From assembly GCA_964019415.1 (NCBI GenBank), contig OZ025876.1, positions 3,151,272 through 3,215,271 of the forward strand: a DNA stretch of 64,000 bases, given 5' to 3'. The notes under the pieces were generated by a model. It worked only from the letters and a program-made list of their open reading frames with translations. It searched no databases and was not told the origin of the DNA. The stretch comes from Ianthella basta (lineage: Eukaryota > Porifera > Demospongiae > Verongiida > Ianthellidae). This document shows positions 48,376 to 58,690 of this stretch, piece after piece (within the stretch, counting starts at the first letter, position 1; every line of letters starts with the position of its first letter). The translations under genes and the position numbers were made by a program.

Positions 48376-50018
48376 GGACGGCTGTGGAGGTGTCTTGAGG
48401 ATCTTGGTATCGGTGGTAGCTTCTTGTAATTTTTGAGAGCTCTGTATGACGGTACTTCATGTCATGTGAAAGTCGACAACAAACAGAGTGACGAGTTCTC
48501 GGTGACCAGTGGGCTTAGACAGGGATGTGTGCTGACACCTCTGCTATTCTCATTATACATCAATGCCCTAGTAGACACCTTGAAGAAACATGACTGTGGT
48601 ATCCAATGTGGAAATGATATCATCCCGGGTCTGCCTTTTGCAAATGACACGGCATTGCTGGCACCAGATGAGGAAGGTCTTATAAGGAGTCTGAATTGCA
48701 TGGTACAGTGGTGTGCTGAGTGGGGAGTGAAGATTAATGTGGCCAAATGTGGAATCATGCATATGAGGAAGAAGACTGTGGAGAGGTCAAATTTGAAGTT
48801 TGTTATTGATGGTGAAGAAGTTCCTGTAGTGAGCAGCTACAAGTACCTGGGATGTATAGTGGATGAATTCTTAGAAATGAAGGAGATGATTGAGGATAAA
48901 GCAATGGCAGGGAAGAAGGCATTAGGGACATGGTTTCAGAGATGTACAGCAGAGTTGGGAGACATTGGTATCGGGATTATATTGGGGATATTTAGGAAAT
49001 TGATCACTTCACTAGTGGACTCCACCATGCTGTAGGGAGCTGAGGTTTGGGGTTGTTGTCGGAACTTACAATCAGTACAACAAGAGCAATTGAGAGCAGC
49101 CCATTTGTTCTTTGGAGTTGGGACTTTCCACCCCGGAACATCACTGCTGCTGGAGCTAGGAGACCTCCCAGTGGTATGGCCGGCGAAGATAAGATGTTTG
49201 GTTTTGGCTCAAGATTTTGACTAGTCCAGCATATGATGGAAGGCTGCTGAAAAGAGTGTCTGTTGAGGCTATAAGACTCAATAAAGGTACATGGATAAAG
49301 AAAATGACTGCCTGCTGTAATGATTATGGTTGGCAAGATATTTGAGTGGAGCAGGTTAAAGATATATCAGAGAATGAGTTGAAGAGAATGTTGGAGAGTG
49401 TGGCGTGGAGGAGAGTAAGAAAAGAATGGAGTCAGGAATTAGAGAACATACCAAAGCTGTTGATGCTGAAGAAGATTGCAGAGTATGAAGAAGAATCTAG
49501 TTGTGCAAATGTGAAGATGAAAAGTGAGAGGATAGCCTTGATCAAGCTGAGGGGAGGTACTGCACCATTTCAAATGGAGATGGGCAGATGGCATGGATTG
49601 AAAAGGGAGGAAAGGGTATGCAAAGAGTGTGACAGTAGAGAGGTGGAGGATGTGGTCCATTGGCTGATTAGGTGCCCAGCCTGGATTGGACATCGTGAGG
49701 CACTATCAAAACAATGTCATGATCATTCCTCCAATTCTGATGAAGATACCACAGCAAGACTCCTGTGCCTGGCTTGCCACAACCACAAGATAGTAGCTGA
49801 TATCCACACCATGTGGAAGGCGCGTTTTGACACGTAGGGCCAGAATGAACTCCCTATACCCTGCAGGCCCTTAACTGGTTTGTATATTGTATATGTGAAG
49901 GACATCATCTAAGCAGTTTTATGTAAATGTTTGTGTATATAGTGCTGCTATGGGCCAGTCTGGGCCCTAGTGCTGTATGGCATGATGCACTCAAATATTG
50001 ATTGATTGATTGATTGAT
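48376..50018 (+). mobile_element. 5'-truncated LINE with altered catalytic motif
   Basis: Non-LTR retrotransposon inserted in CATTATAT/ATGAGAAACAG. The empty site is visible at about 59500 and 7240. It begins inside the reverse-transcriptase domain (RLWRCLEDLGIGG...), then GLRQGCVLTPLLFSLYINAL, FANDTALLAP, and a C-terminal region (49346-49837) with a CKECDSREVEDVVHWLIRCP zinc-knuckle-like segment. The usual FADD is FAND here. Stops at 48427 and 49033-49035 and further breaks show it is dead. It ends with a 3' UTR and (ATTG)n tail (49998-50018). Probably CR1/Ingi/I-like; clade unsure. Confidence 0.82.
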
Positions 50019-50071
50019 ATGAGAAACAGTGCATTGAACTGTCTTGTAAATTGTGAAGTTACTTTGCTTCT

Positions 50072-50190
50072 GTCTGGGTTGTGTCACCTGGTTAAGTGGC
50101 AGTCCTTGCGTCCCCAGTTGAGGGGGGACCGCTCCGTATGTTTGGTAAGGTGTTGCCATGCCATTGACAAAGACAGACATCAGTTGCATT
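50072..50190 (-). pseudogene. SSUH2-like N-terminal-type exon fragment, unit D
   Basis: Minus-strand match (TPYQTYGAVPPQLGTQG, then LNQVTQP) to the 5' part of the exon at 37239-37439. The downstream two-thirds is missing, cut at about 50072. It extends further 5' than the 37-kb copy, with an upstream stretch (MSVFVNGMA) shared with the 62-kb copy. It lies upstream of the unit D zinc-repeat exon on the same strand. Confidence 0.5.
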
Positions 50191-50993
50191 AAGAGCAGGT
50201 CAAGGGTGTGGCACATGACGAGGAAGCAAATTAACATGCATCTGATGTTACATTGTAACTTGAAATGGGCTCATGCCTGCCTAACCTACTGTGACTATCC
50301 TAAACCTATGTATGTACGCCCAGCACCATTCACAAGCTAGCTACTCAGGTCAATGTAGCTATGCAGTAATGGAAGTGGATGGGAATGCTCCTTGACACTG
50401 ATATTTACATAGATATGCTATGTGCCCACATATCGGTATCTCCTTATGCTACTGACTCAGAGTCACCAAGATCCCATAATTATTATAATGACTTTAGCTA
50501 ATCTACCATATCTCTATATAAATTTTGGTAGAGCTCAAATCCTCTGTTCGCAAACTCCTCACGCAGTTTGGTGTGATCGACGTGAAGCTCGTAATTATTA
50601 CAGAGCGCTGAATGGTGATGGTTATAAGGGGGTATACGGAAGATGATTCGCCGCGCCTGCGAAGAGCGCCGCACGTTTTCCCTCCGTTACGGGAAAAGAC
50701 GCCATGTTTTTTGTCCGTTTACGGTCTGCGTATACGGGATTCCGGTTACTTAACGTTTCAAACGCGGCACCATGCCAAAGGGAGAGCGCTCGCGCTCTGC
50801 CATGAACAGCGCTGCAGCTAACACTATCTATGGCACCATACTGATGTTAATCAGCTGCAATATGAGTCTACAATGCAGCAGCAACATCATAGACCTCTTC
50901 CTTCTGTGAGCATGTTGCTGCTTTTGCATCAAGTCAATGATAGCTAACTATCTGTCGGCAACATCTTGCGCCTTCTATCCACCGTTGTATATC
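50191..50993. other. Intergenic, no gene seen
   Basis: Array spacer matched at 62230-62530 up to about 50520, then a GC-rich stretch (about 50560-50820, many CG dinucleotides) found only once in the window. No ORF I can support. Confidence 0.45.
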
Positions 50994-50994
50994 C

Positions 50995-51239
50995 GTGTGG
51001 GCACATCAAGTATTGGAGCTTAAGTACACTCAGGTGAGCAACATGTCTTGATGGTTTTGGACAGTACATGCATGGTACTGTTCTAGGCCAAAGTGAGATA
51101 TGGTAGCTCAATCAGTGACTTTTAGTCACACTTTGACTTGGAACAGTACCATGCATGACCTGCCCAAAACCATCGTTATAGACATGGTGTTCCCCTGAGC
51201 CACATAAGCTTCCAATTTACTTGATGTGCCCACATACAC
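50995..51239. repeat. Foldback palindrome
   Basis: About 245-bp imperfect inverted repeat: outer arms GTGTGGGCACATCAAGTA and TACTTGATGTGCCCACATAC, inner arms with ACCATGCATG around AACAGT. Non-coding; single copy in this window. Confidence 0.65.
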
Positions 51240-51533
51240 TGTTCTTCAGTTCCATTCTTAGACTACCAATTTTGCAGTTGTTTTTATGTCATATCCATTG
51301 TCAGTGCATGCATGATTCCACTTATTCTGGGTGATTCTCTGTCCACATCATGCTACACACATGCAGCATCGCCTGCAACATGCATGCATAGCTATTATTG
51401 CGGCCTATCAGCTGGCATACCCACACAATCATAAGCCACACTGTCGTGGAGTAGCTATTGTGCAGCAGCCGTCGTGGGAGCACCGGAACAGGGAAGCCCG
51501 CCGAAGGCGGGCTTTCATGCTAGTCTCTATAAT

Positions 51534-52995
51534 ATAAGGGTGTGTAAAAATGTTTCCTCCAAAAACAAGGGCAGATGTAGGGATGTTGCAGTGTGTACCT
51601 GCAAGGTAAAACCACCTGGCGGAAGAACCGTAAAAACAAGGAGGAGGCTGGTCCATGCAAAGAGTGGGGCCAGCCAGTCCATGCAAAACCCAGGTCATTA
51701 ACATGTGCTGACTTTGAATACGTTTTCACCATTCCTACATCTGCCAACATATTGCCGCGCTTGCAATCTTGCTACCATCCCCTGTTTCTCTGCCTGAGTA
51801 TTATAGTGCAATTGTACATGTGAGTGTGCAATAACAATGGTTACCACAGGAGACTATCCTATTGCCTGCGTATGCCCATTCCAGCTACATGTTCCCATGT
51901 ACATATATATATATACCACCATGCTGTATGCATACATCCATGTACTGCGAATTTATGCAACCTTGCAACAGTTCCCATACCTGGGTAGTCGTTACCTAGG
52001 ATACGAACAGGGTGACATACGTATAACAGGTGTGTACAGTACCATTCCGTATCCTAGGTAATGACTGCCCATGGTGTGGGAACTGTTGCAAGGTTGCATA
52101 AATCCGTTGTACATGACTGAAGCGCTAATGAGGAAAGCCTGAATAGCCAGAAATTGCAGTCTGGTGTGCACCATGGCGCATGTACAGCTGCACTCTGTAC
52201 ACTGTATAAGACATTTGCATCCTGGATATAGGGAGTTAATTTGAACTTCGCAAGTGTTGACAGTCAAGTGTACAATGTTTGTACTGGTGTACACTGTAAA
52301 ACAGTGTTGGATTCAGACCACCATTGGTGTTTCTCAGGGACTAAAGGTGTTACAGTGGTTGTTTGAAACCACTGCTTGTCCCTGAAAACCACCACTGGTG
52401 GCCATGGCCTGAAACCACCACTGTTTTTACAGTGTAGAGTCAAACAGAGAGGACCCAAAAGTGGGTGTTGGTTTGCAGACAGCAATGTAGTGAAGAGCAA
52501 TGGTAAGCAATAACATGTACTAGTAGCTGAGCTGAGTGGTTTTCCAGGGTCTCAAGGCGGAGCAAGATGCATAGCTACATAAGTGATGAATCCAAAGAAT
52601 GTAGGTCCTGCAGCTAGCTGTTACATCAGAAAACGTAGTGGATTGCATGGAAGAGCAGGAGGGCCTAGATTCTAGAGCACAGCAAAGTAGATTGAGTAGC
52701 AAGCAATTTGCAAGGATAAACCTAATAACTAGTGTACAGAGCACATGCAACAAAGCAGAAAGATGGTGAAATTTGTAAGGCTGCACCTGTGGGCGTAGGA
52801 GGGGAAACTGAAAAGCTGGAATGGGCATGCAGTAGTAGGAGGCGCAGCAAAATGTTGGCAGATGTAGGGATGGTGAAAATGTATTCAAAGTCAGCACATG
52901 TTATTGACCTGGGTTTTGCATGGACCGGCTGGCCCCACTCTTTGCATGGACCAGCCTCCTCCTTGTTCCTACGGTTTTTCCGCCAGGTAGTTTGC
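51534..52995. mobile_element. Long-TIR non-autonomous element, nested inserts
   Basis: The left arm starts AAGGGTGTGTAAAAATGTTTCC (51537) and includes CCAAAAACAAGGGCAGATGTA. The right arm (about 52845-52995) is its partial inverted complement (TGGCAGATGTAGGGATGG ... GCATGGACCAGCCTCC). The same family forms 62748-63968 and lies inside gene 3 (about 23190 on). Nested: a foldback with TTGCAACAGTTCCCA arms (51948-52106) and a MITE (52288-52437). No transposase. Confidence 0.6.
52288..52437. mobile_element. Short MITE with ACACTGTAAAA ends
   Basis: About 150 bp with ends TACACTGTAAAACAGTG and CACTGTTTTTACAGTGTA, plus internal complementary ACCACTG/CAGTGGT segments. Non-coding, nested in the long-TIR element. 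Confidence 0.6.
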
Positions 52996-53448
52996 AAGAG
53001 AGATATGTACAGGAACAGGTCTGACACTGAGTAAGGTACCAAGAAAACATGCCAATGTGTATGATGTAAAATATCAAAGAGAACATACATAGATTGTTCA
53101 CTGCAAATGGTACTGTATGCATGCCTACAGTATATAATCAAGTTTCAATCTGTTGCCCATTTGTATACTGACATTATCTTAATATAATGTAGGCCTGGAG
53201 GATCATGCAATTAAACATGAAACTATAGAATATTGAATTTGGCATAAATACAGTACACTGTCGTACCGTGACAAACACTTGCCAAGACTAAGTCTGCAGT
53301 AAGTGAGCCCCTTCCATTAACGCTGTTGTACTTTGTAACTGAATCTTATCTCGTGCTATACAGGTGCCGCTGGTTTGAAGGGAATTCACCGTTCGAAGGA
53401 GTCCACTGTAGGGCCGCTTCATCGGGACAGGTCCAGGTGTAGGTAGCT

Positions 53449-56142
53449 ATGGTCAGAATGGCATTATTTTTCCTCTTGGTCGGCCTTTGCTTTCGTTTGG
53501 GATATTCAGACCGAATCAGCCACGTTGGTCCGCAAACTGGCGAAAATGCTAATAGCACCGTCTACTTGGGAGGCCTTTTTCCCGTACACCGTGCAGGGAG
53601 GCTGTTCAATGTTGGCTTCGAGATGGCTATGGGCATGGTCTACGCGGTGGAGACCATTAACCAGAACGAGGAGATTCTGCCCCGCATCAAGCTTGGATTT
53701 GATATTCACGACACGTTTAGGCAGGTAAACAAGGCTTTGGAGGAATCTCTTGCGTTCATTTCCCAGCAGTGCGGTGGTACTGCAATCGGCGAAAACGATA
53801 CTGAAAGATACTTTAGCGGAGTCGTTGGTGCGGCCTCCAGCTCTGTGTCTATCCCTGTAGCATTACTTCTGAGGCTGTTCAAACTTCCTCAGATAAGCCC
53901 TGCGTCCACTGCAAAATCACTCAGCAACAAGGAAGAGTTCGAGTTCTTCTACCGTACGGTACCACCGGACAGCGGCCAGGTCCAGGTAATGTACAACTTA
54001 GTGAAGCTCTTCAATTGGACTTATGTGTCGATCATTTACTCTGCAGATGTGTATGGAGAAAATGGGTTCAAAGGGCTGCAAAAGGTGTTTGAAGAAGACA
54101 ATAGCAGCAACATCTGCATAGCCAACAGTATACCACTGTCGCCAACAGCAGACGATTTGGCATATGATGATGCTGTAAATAGGCTGATGGAGAACTACAG
54201 GAAGAATGCTACTGTTGTCATCCTGTTTGCTATACACCGAACAGCCATAGGTGTAACACAAGCATGGCAACGTAGGCAGTCAGTGAATCCAGGAGATGAG
54301 ATAACATGGATAGTTAGTGACAGTGCAGCCAGAAATCTGCCCCGGGCTAGAGGAATGCTCGGTGTGTACCCTACATCGCGAGCCAGTGCTGAATTCAACA
54401 CATGGTTTAAGCTGATTGGTGAGAGCAACACTGCAGGCAGCCCATGGGTGAGTGAGTACTTGGACAGTATCTTTGGATGTGTGCGATACTCAAATGAAAC
54501 TTCACAGGGTGACTGCGACCATAAAAATGCAACCATTGGTGACATTAGCAACAAAGTGCCTACCATTTTTCTGCCTACCATTTTCGTGTCTCCTACCATT
54601 GATGCAGTATATGCATTTGCCCATGCATTGCATAACATGACTGCAGAAATGTGCAATTATACTTTATGTGATGCAATTTTAGAAACAGCTTTTTCACTAA
54701 AGATTAACGGGGATCTCTTTCGCCAATACCTTGGAAGAGTGCAGTTTGCTGGTGTATCCCAAGAAACAGTAGCCTTTGATGCCAATCAAGATCTTGAAGG
54801 TGGTGGGTATATTATTGTCAATCTGCAACCAACCACTGGCAATGAATCTGAGTACAAGGAGGTGGGGAATTGGTCAAACAGTGAACTCAACTTGAGAGTC
54901 AATGAGATATGGTGGAATACCATTGATCAACAGCCACCTCTCTCTACCTGCAGCCTACCTTGTGCATTTGGGTACTTTGAGAGAACAGTTCCTGGTGAGG
55001 CTCAGTGCTGTTGGACCTGTGAACCATGTGGTGCTGAGCAGGTGAGTGATGGGAAGATCTGCACTAGCTGTCCTGCAGGTGAAGTTCCTGATCAGCGACG
55101 ACAATACTGCAGGCGGCTAAGTTTGGGAGTTTTGGATTGGTCACATCCACTGGCTATGATACTGCTGATTGTTTCATTACTTGGAGCTGCAATGACTGCT
55201 GTATTTATGGTCGTGTTTGTAGTTTTCAGGAAGACTCAAGTCATCAAGGCCACAAGTAGAGAACTATGTGCTGTCATTCTTTTTGGAATTCTTCTGTGTT
55301 ATCTTCTTCCACTGAGTTACATTGGAACACCACACGCAGTGTCTTGTGCACTTAGACGCTTTGGTATTGGCATTTGCCTGTCCCTCTGCTTTGGTGCCAT
55401 GTTGGTGAAGCTGAGTCGCATTCATCGAATCTTCAATCGAAAGAAAGTTTCTGTCAAACTGCCCCACTTTATCGACTGGAAGTCACAGCTAGTCTTTACT
55501 GCAATAATTGTATCATTTCAGCTCCTTATTGGCACAGTGTGGCTCATAGTGGAGCACCCTGGAGTTACTGAACTGGTACACAGTGATTTTATCGAGCTCC
55601 GCTGTCAGGCCAATCCATACGCTGGTTTGTCTGTCAGTCTTGCCTACAACTTCCTCCTTTTGATTGGCTGCATCTACCTTTCAATTCGTACACGGAAGGT
55701 GCCAGCTGATTATAACGAAACTCGATTCATCCATATCACTGTTTTCTCTGTGTGTGTCATCTGGTTAGCATTCCTTCCCGTATACTACAGCACCATGTTA
55801 CTGCACCCAACCATCTATATCTCAAGTCAGATTGTGGCCATATTCATGACAGCAACATGCCTTGTTGTCTTTCTAATCATTCCCAAGTTGTACCTCTTGA
55901 TTGTGAAGAAACAGACGCAGGAGTACACAAAAACTCAGTACACTAGCAACACTGCCGGAGGTTCATTCTGTACCAAGGAGAAGTGTCTGTGTGCATGCCA
56001 TGCAGGTATGTGTGAGAGTATATTATTGCTGGTTGCTGTAACTAGGCCTTACTGAAGCATGTTACATTGTAACTTGGCTAATAGACACACACAATTACCT
56101 GTATACTTGATAAACAATAGTGGACTGAATTAAACTGGTATT

Positions 56143-56190
<48 letters not shown>

Positions 56191-56890
56191 TACCTGTATT
56201 AGACAGCATGTTTGAAGGACTTTCGCGGTCGTGCTTGCATTTCCCAGCCATTGTTGGCTTCCGGTCGCCGTTCCTCACTGGGAACCTAGGTGCTAGCCCA
56301 CACCTTGAGCTCCAGGATTACAGAAATGAGGTGTAATGCCTGCACCAATGCCCTATGGTTGAGACTAAGTGACTTTGTTTTGCTTCAGCTTAGCTGTCCA
56401 CTATAAAAAGTACAGAAACTGGAAATAATAAAAATTTTCTACAAAAATTGTAAGGATGTAGGGATGGCATAAAAAGGACAGAAACAAGTAAAGGCTGTTA
56501 CACAGTGGAGCATTAACCATCGTCCCTACATTCAAGAACATTGCACCTTATGGTCCTACATCATTGAATGTAGGGACGATGGTTAATGCTCCACTGTGTA
56601 ACAGCCTTTACTTGTTTCTGTCCTATTTATGCCATCCCTACATCCTTACAATTTTTGTAGAAAATTTTTATTTTTTCTAGTACTTGATAAACAATAGTTG
56701 ACTGAATTAAACTGGTATTCATTCTTGCTAATTGTCCACAGGCATAATGGGGGCTGTCCCTAAAGACAGTGATGTGCATTTGACGAAAACTACTAAGACT
56801 AGTGAAGAGGGAGGCAGCCAGTCAGCAGCACCAGTGGAAAGGACAGTCACAGTTGCATTTGCAGAGGAAGAAACGAAGACTGCAGACTGA
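53449..56890 (+). CDS. mGluR-like class C GPCR, gene 5 (complete)
   Basis: About 901 residues in exons 53449-56005 and 56742-56890 (phase-1 intron of 736 bp, donor GTATGT, acceptor TCCACAG). Signal peptide (MVRMALFFLLVGLCF), Venus-flytrap domain, NCD3G and seven TM helices are uninterrupted. The ligand lobe is of the gene 4 type. Peculiar to it: five extra residues from a local duplication near residue 370 (VPTIFLPTIFVSPTID versus EPTIFVSPTID), and SDSAARNLPRARG where the others have SDGAARDLPWARG, next to the predicted ligand-contact Asp. Exon 1 ends with the gene 1/3-type Cys-rich tail (TSNTAGGSFCTKEKC), whereas exon 2 is of the gene 2/4 type, so the gene is a mosaic. The intron is swollen by a CA repeat and a transposon. 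A 5' UTR intron is likely at 53299-53363. Confidence 0.93.
56146..56188. repeat. (CA)n microsatellite in gene 5 intron
   Basis: CA dinucleotide run between two copies of a segment of about 60 bp (ATTACCTGTAT ... CTGGTATTCAT). It lies inside the tail intron of gene 5. Confidence 0.9.
56200..56680. mobile_element. Foldback element inside gene 5 intron
   Basis: About 480 bp, the inverse of 37630-38107: a GC-rich 5' part with GCGGTCGTGC... and then a hairpin of about 260 bp (56420-56680) with arms GAAATAATAAAAATTTTCTA and complement. It splits a segment whose other copy (about 56092-56145) is unbroken. It adds about 0.5 kb to the intron but leaves both splice sites untouched. Confidence 0.7.
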
Positions 56891-57350
56891 AGCTCATCCT
56901 TTCTTTTCTGGATTATTACATATGAGCATTGACATGGGTCACTCATCTTACTGTAGAAACATTATGCATACCATAGGAAATATGTAGTGATACTGAATAT
57001 GTGCTGAGTCCTTCAGAGTGTGTAGTAATTCATTAAGTACTCATGCGATCTTAAGCATTGTTATTGACCAAGCTAAGTCATGCACTAACTTCAACCTAGC
57101 CACTCAGGCCTCTACTGGATGTATCATTTGTGCATGGTGGTGGTTTTAGATCTACCATCAACTACATGTTTGCATAAGGTAACTTGCACTATGTCATGAC
57201 CATAATGGGCCATGCTTGGCGGTGCACCATGAATATGTGGTTTTGCAGTGGACTAATGTGCCACTTGCATGTATTCATTTGCAGAGCTTGTCATCAGCCA
57301 GTCTGTGTTTGGTGTAATGGTGGAGACTAACAGTAAAACAATCAATAATT

Positions 57351-57898
57351 TGTTGCTTGAAGGATCACTGGGTTTACGCCACCAATCAACTACACCAGTA
57401 TTGGTGTTACAGTTGGTTGGGAGGCCCAAAAGGCCCTATTAAGTTGGTAAGTTGGCAACCAGTGATTCCCTTCAAGCAACAAACCTAGCCTTTGCAGGGG
57501 CCTAACTGCAAGAGTCACTTTTGAACAACCCTGACTCCAGCCGTCTTTTTGGCTGAGGCTTCCCCCTAATTTTATGCTGCTTCTATGTGTTGAAACCACA
57601 AGTGTTTTAGCTTGTGGTGGATACATATGGAGGTGGCATTCATCCTATTACCATCAGTACGCCACACTGATGAGCCCCAATTAGGGCGAAACAGCTGTCT
57701 GTGGCTCTTCCATCTTTGTAGGATGTTAGGGGGAAGGGAATCACTGGTTGCCAACTTACCAACTTAATAGGGCCTTTTGGGCCTCCCAACCAACTGTAAC
57801 ACCAATACTGGTGTAGTTGATTGGTGGCGTAAACCCAGTGATCCTTCAAGCAACAAACCTAGCCTTTGCAGGGGCCTAACTGCAAGAGTCACTTTTGA
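57351..57898 (+). mobile_element. 548-bp non-coding retroelement with hammerhead ribozyme and perfect inverted arms
   Basis: Bounded by a perfect 13-bp target duplication ACAATCAATAATT (57338-57350 and 57899-57911). The empty site is at 44872-44884. It contains perfect 123-bp inverted arms (57351-57473 and 57733-57855), a directly repeated segment of about 60 bp (57470-57530 and 57844-57902, CAAACCTAGCCTTTGCAGGG...), and between the arms a hammerhead ribozyme on the + strand. No ORF. The layout recalls retrozymes and the terminal repeats of Penelope-like elements; the exact class is open. It is young, judging by the identical arms. Confidence 0.85.
57661..57705 (+). ncRNA. Type I hammerhead ribozyme
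   Basis: Every conserved position is visible. Stem I is GCCACA (57661-57666) with TGTGGC (57700-57705), 6 bp perfect. The core is CTGATGA (57667-57673). Stem II is GCCC/GGGC (57674-57677, 57684-57687) with loop CAATTA. Then GAA (57688-57690), minimal stem III ACAG/CTGT (57691-57698), and cleavage-site C at 57699 after U (GUC-type). The very short stem III is typical of hammerheads in Penelope-like elements and animal retrozymes, which often cleave best as dimers. Self-cleavage is predicted, not shown. Confidence 0.85.
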
Positions 57899-57929
57899 AC
57901 AATCAATAATTATTAAGAAAAAGACAGAA

Positions 57930-58000
57930 GTGTGTGTGTGTGCGTGTGTGTGTGTGTGTGCGTGTGTGTGTGTGTGTGCGTGCGTGTGTGTGCGTGCGTG
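57930..58000. repeat. (GT)n microsatellite
   Basis: GT repeat with GC interruptions, at the position paralogous to the longer run at 44903-45075. Confidence 0.9.
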
Positions 58001-58589
58001 ACTATACATATTGCAGCTGAGTATGTTTACTTTATAAGTTTTGTTCAATAAATTGATTGTGTGAGAGCTTCTCATGCAGCTGGTTTAGACATGAGAAAGG
58101 GTAGCTGTCCTAATTTGCACCTGCTTGAAAATAGAGTTGGAACCTTGGCAGCAGCTTAATCAGATACTCTGGCATGGCCTTCCTCAGTCTGAGAGTAAAA
58201 GGCTAGCACAAGTACATATCATGTATAGCCTTACATCTTATCATTTGCTGTCACTGGTAGTCAGGTTGGCATCGCGGGAAGTGGCAGATCACCACTGAAG
58301 TAACATGCAATCTGCATATGCATGTGATAGCAAGGACACTCCACCTTTCACTGTGATTGGCATTCATAAGAACCCCCCTCTCCCCCACACACAGCACTGA
58401 ATGAGTTCCACTTGCCACTGACAACTATGCATTGTAGTCCCATGAATGTTTCATTCCATTTCACTTTAGTACCTGTAGTAACAGTTAGTTGATGCTGCTC
58501 AGCAGCACTTACAATGTTGCATCTGTAACATTTGCAGTAATAGAAGCAAACAGTTCAAGCTTCTGCTAGAGCTTGATGGAACTTACATT

Positions 58590-58690
58590 TGAGTATGACT
58601 TGCAAAGGGTGTGAGCAGAAATGTGTTCCCTTTGGCTGGACTTGAACCCTCCCATTTCCTGACCATGCAGTCTACAGGCCTGCTCACCTC
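58590..58690 (-). mobile_element. Possible tRNA-derived SINE
   Basis: The minus strand has a good pol III B box, GGTTCAAGTCC (complement at 58638-58648), about 45 nt downstream of a GTGAGCAGG-like weak A box. The paralogous spacer near 47548 lacks part of this segment. The ends are not defined. Confidence 0.35.
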
